Part shown: in pieces, positions 61,450-64,000 of the stretch
Position numbering within the stretch: position 1 is the first letter of the stretch
Layout: every line of letters begins with the position of its first letter
Source of the DNA: Acipenser ruthenus
Taxonomy: Eukaryota > Chordata > Actinopteri > Acipenseriformes > Acipenseridae
Assembly: GCF_902713425.1 (NCBI RefSeq)
Contig: NC_081201.1
Span: 24,102,113 to 24,166,112 of the forward strand
DNA: 64,000 bases
Direction: 5' to 3'
The notes under the pieces: generated by a model
Database searches by the model: none
Told to the model about the DNA's origin: nothing
Seen by the model: only the letters and a program-made list of their open reading frames with translations
Translations under genes and position numbers: made by a program

Positions 61450-62375
61450 TTTACTCAATTGCATTATGATTTTGCTTTAAAAGAAGAATGCACCATGTTC
61501 AATTTATAATCCAAGGAATATAGGATAGTAATCCCTATATCCCTAAAGTGGACTTCTTGAATAACTTCCTCTTGGCAATAATAAGAGCTGTTTTAAACTA
61601 GATAACTGCAACTGTCACTTTGAGCTGCTCTGTGAGGAATGCTCTGAGATGGAGGAATAAGGCAATGCACTACCAATGTTGGATGTGTATATATACAAAC
61701 AATGATTATCTAATTTAACTTTGAAAAAAACATTTCAATCCATGCATTATTTTATTATTAATATATCTTTTTTACTCTACATTTTGCTATTAATTGAATA
61801 TTTTACTGGAAAATCTGAATAAAACTAATTCAAAAATAAAATGAACATACACATTTATCATAACCTGTCTTTGGAAATTTTCATAGGTGGAAATGTAAGA
61901 CTGAATGCAGGACAGTAATTGGGTTACAGTTAGCTGGATTTAGTGTTCAGGAATCATTCAAAACAAATTGAGAAACCAAATTGCACAAGCCTAGATGCTA
62001 GCTTTAATGCAGTGAGGGAACATCTTGAAGTCATCCTTCCCCTCATTTATAATGACAGGGTTCATTAAGAACCTAACAACAAAAAGAGAATAGATTTTTG
62101 CCTCCCAGGAAACCCAATCTATGGAGTTCCTGGTTTAGATGCCACATGCTGTAAATCACGACTCTTGAGAGATGCAACCTAAAAAAATATCATTTTAAAA
62201 TCCTCACATCTGTTCATTATTGTGAAGGTTATATAGTCATGATGTGACTGCAACTCTGTTAATAGCGCACTGTGACAGAGAGCAAATGAATACGAGTCAA
62301 CAATCTCTCTCCCGACCTGTGAGGACACGGTATAACAGGAACAGTGTCCCCTGAACTGGATGGTTTGACAGTTTA
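61450..62375. other. Upstream of the sulfotransferase, nothing recognised
   Basis: Probably the intron above the coding exon. No first exon or promoter could be identified. Confidence 0.4.
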
Positions 62376-62972
62376 TTCCAGGGTCTGTCGGAAGTCGGCC
62401 ATCCAAAAAGGGGGCGAAGCCACAATACTAGAAGTCAGCACCTTCTAGTATTGTGGCGATGTGTCAGTCATGGATTGGAGGAGACGTGACTGCATTCGCT
62501 ACATAAGGGGGCCTGTCTGAAGGTATATCAGGGGATGTGGCAGAGCAAATCTGTTCCTCTGTTATGGTTATGGACTGACCGTGAGGAGTAAAAAGAAACC
62601 GTGAGTGTTTAGTGCTGTTTTGTCTGTCTATTAACTATTCGTGTTCGTCATTTGTAGACAGCTAAATATCCGGGAGCTGTCACTGCACCTTGTTAAGCAC
62701 TTATTTTGTATTCACAACACCACTTGCACCCAGAGCACTCACTGCTGGACTGGTGATCGTGCAGGTGTTTTAAAGTGCGTGTTTGTTATTAATATTTCGG
62801 GACTGAACCCCATGGTTTTGACTGGCTGTACACATCATTGTGTATAGTCAGTCATATTATTTAAAAGCAATTAATAAAGCTTCGTTTTCACCACTGAACT
62901 GTTGTTGGACTGTTGTTACTACTAAGCACTGCATCAACTTTACACCTGTGCATTACAAACCACTTTGTCACA
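62376..62972 (+). mobile_element. LTR-like dispersed repeat Y, copy 2
   Basis: About 597 bp, partner of 46780-47394 in the same orientation, sharing words along the whole length including ATTAATAAAGC and the end TTTGTCACA. An extra internal inverted pair, TACTAGAAGTC...CTTCTAGTA, is found at about 62427-62455. The two copies have diverged clearly, so they are separate old insertions. Confidence 0.6.
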
Positions 62973-64000
62973 TGCACCCATGCTGATAAAAGCAACATTC
63001 ACAAGCTCACACAGTATGAACCTCATAATATCTCAATTTATACCACAAACACTATTCCCTAGCTTTTTGGTTTTTGGAAGCAGCACAGTAAAATCCTGGT
63101 AAATTACATTACACATCATTCTGAACCATATTCATGTGAAGAATGTTTTTAAAAGTATGTTGTCATGTATTAGATGCATGAAACATATCATTAGCTAACA
63201 CCATTTGATTCCGTCAAAACTTTAAATTACCCATAAGTTTTTAAATACAAGACCTGTTACAAACTTTTTAAAATCAGTGTGTACCTAAAGTATATTCTCA
63301 AACACTACATTTAAGTAGATGCTAACATTTATTTATTTATTGAGAGTGCACAATTATTTCTCTCCCTAACTTCCCCCCCATAACAACACAGAAAAATAGA
63401 AGTGGGTTCCCCCTCTGATACCACACACAAGCCGGTTGTCTCTTTACACCCAGGAGATCAACAGCAGATGCTGGCAAGCTACTGGCCCCTGGAGGAACGA
63501 AGGTCAGTCCTGAATGTGTCCGCTTGAGCTCACTGGCAGATTGGCCAGTAGCATTGTCAAGTTGTTTGTTCTTTGGGTTTTAACACTGACATTGGAAATG
63601 TCTTGCACCATTAATTCTTTTAATAAGCTTTATCTTCAGAAATGTCATAGTAAGCAGATAATGGACAAGCAAAAAGGCATTCTCTAACTAAAGAAATAAA
63701 TTAATACTTCTCAACATTAAAATGGAGTTATCCTCTGACCCCATGAGTATTCTTTGTCATGTTTTCAGAAAACCATAAGATTAACTTTTCTGATTCTTGC
63801 AATACCATAGTTCACTAATTCACTTGGGAATGTCAGGTTGCAACATGTCGAGTTTCATAAAGGGCTGGTGTTTGGTTTCGCATGCATAGACAACAACCAA
63901 TGTGTTATAATACCCAAAGGCAAAGCTCCTGGGTCTTGTTACTGCGAGGGAAGCTTAGATTTCTGAACACATTTTGCACATTAAAGTGATAGATCGTAGT
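62973..64000. other. Right-end intergenic stretch, no gene recognised
   Basis: AT-rich DNA. No supportable gene or repeat was found; it may be intron or upstream flank of the sulfotransferase gene. Confidence 0.4.

Overview
ORGANISM. The window looks like nuclear DNA of a ray-finned fish outside the teleosts, most likely a sturgeon or paddlefish. The reasons are split genes with GT/AG introns, many tRNA-derived SINEs and an L2-clade LINE sharing one 3' tail, CR1-like LINE pieces, several miniature DNA transposons, long AT and ATT microsatellites, and homeobox genes of the vertebrate Vent/Vox family. The lineage call rests on the remembered look of these SINEs and is moderate; there is no bacterial or organellar signal. 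LAYOUT. (1) Bases 1-1200 hold a SINE fragment and a CR1-like LINE 3' end. (2) Bases 1907-19830 are a tandem Vent homeobox array, genes on the minus strand: vent A (1907-3109, three exons), a gene-less duplicate of flanking DNA (about 6355-7500), vent B (8537-9442, two exons), a homeobox relic (13247-13352) and vent C (15810-16867, two exons). Unit pieces recur: a 3' flank block (U), a proximal promoter (P), an upstream block (S) and distal blocks (D1, D2). One D1/D2 copy is inverted at about 19240-19830. (3) Bases 19830-60150 are a 40-kb stretch with no recognisable host protein gene: an L2 LINE, a CR1-like LINE split by a solo LTR, SINEs, hAT, pogo and Tc1-like miniature elements, probable LTR fossils and microsatellites. 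(4) At 60304-61248 (minus) lies a complete heparan sulfate 3-O-sulfotransferase of the HS3ST1 type. (5) The right end holds a second copy of a 600-bp LTR-like repeat and unannotated DNA. HOW IT WORKS TOGETHER. Vent/Vox proteins are ventralising repressors induced by BMP and Wnt8 and helped by Pou5 factors in the early embryo. All three Vent promoters keep a TATA box, an octamer ATTTGCAT, a TCF site ATCAAAG exactly 20 bp from the octamer start, a homeodomain-type AT block and GGCGCC-N5-GTCT (GGCGTC in B), a Smad-type composite site. The array therefore looks like repeated copies of one signal-integrating promoter, each with a gene that has since diverged: intron 2 is absent in B and C, and A has a longer C-terminus. 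No functional link between the Vent array and the sulfotransferase is visible beyond proximity.
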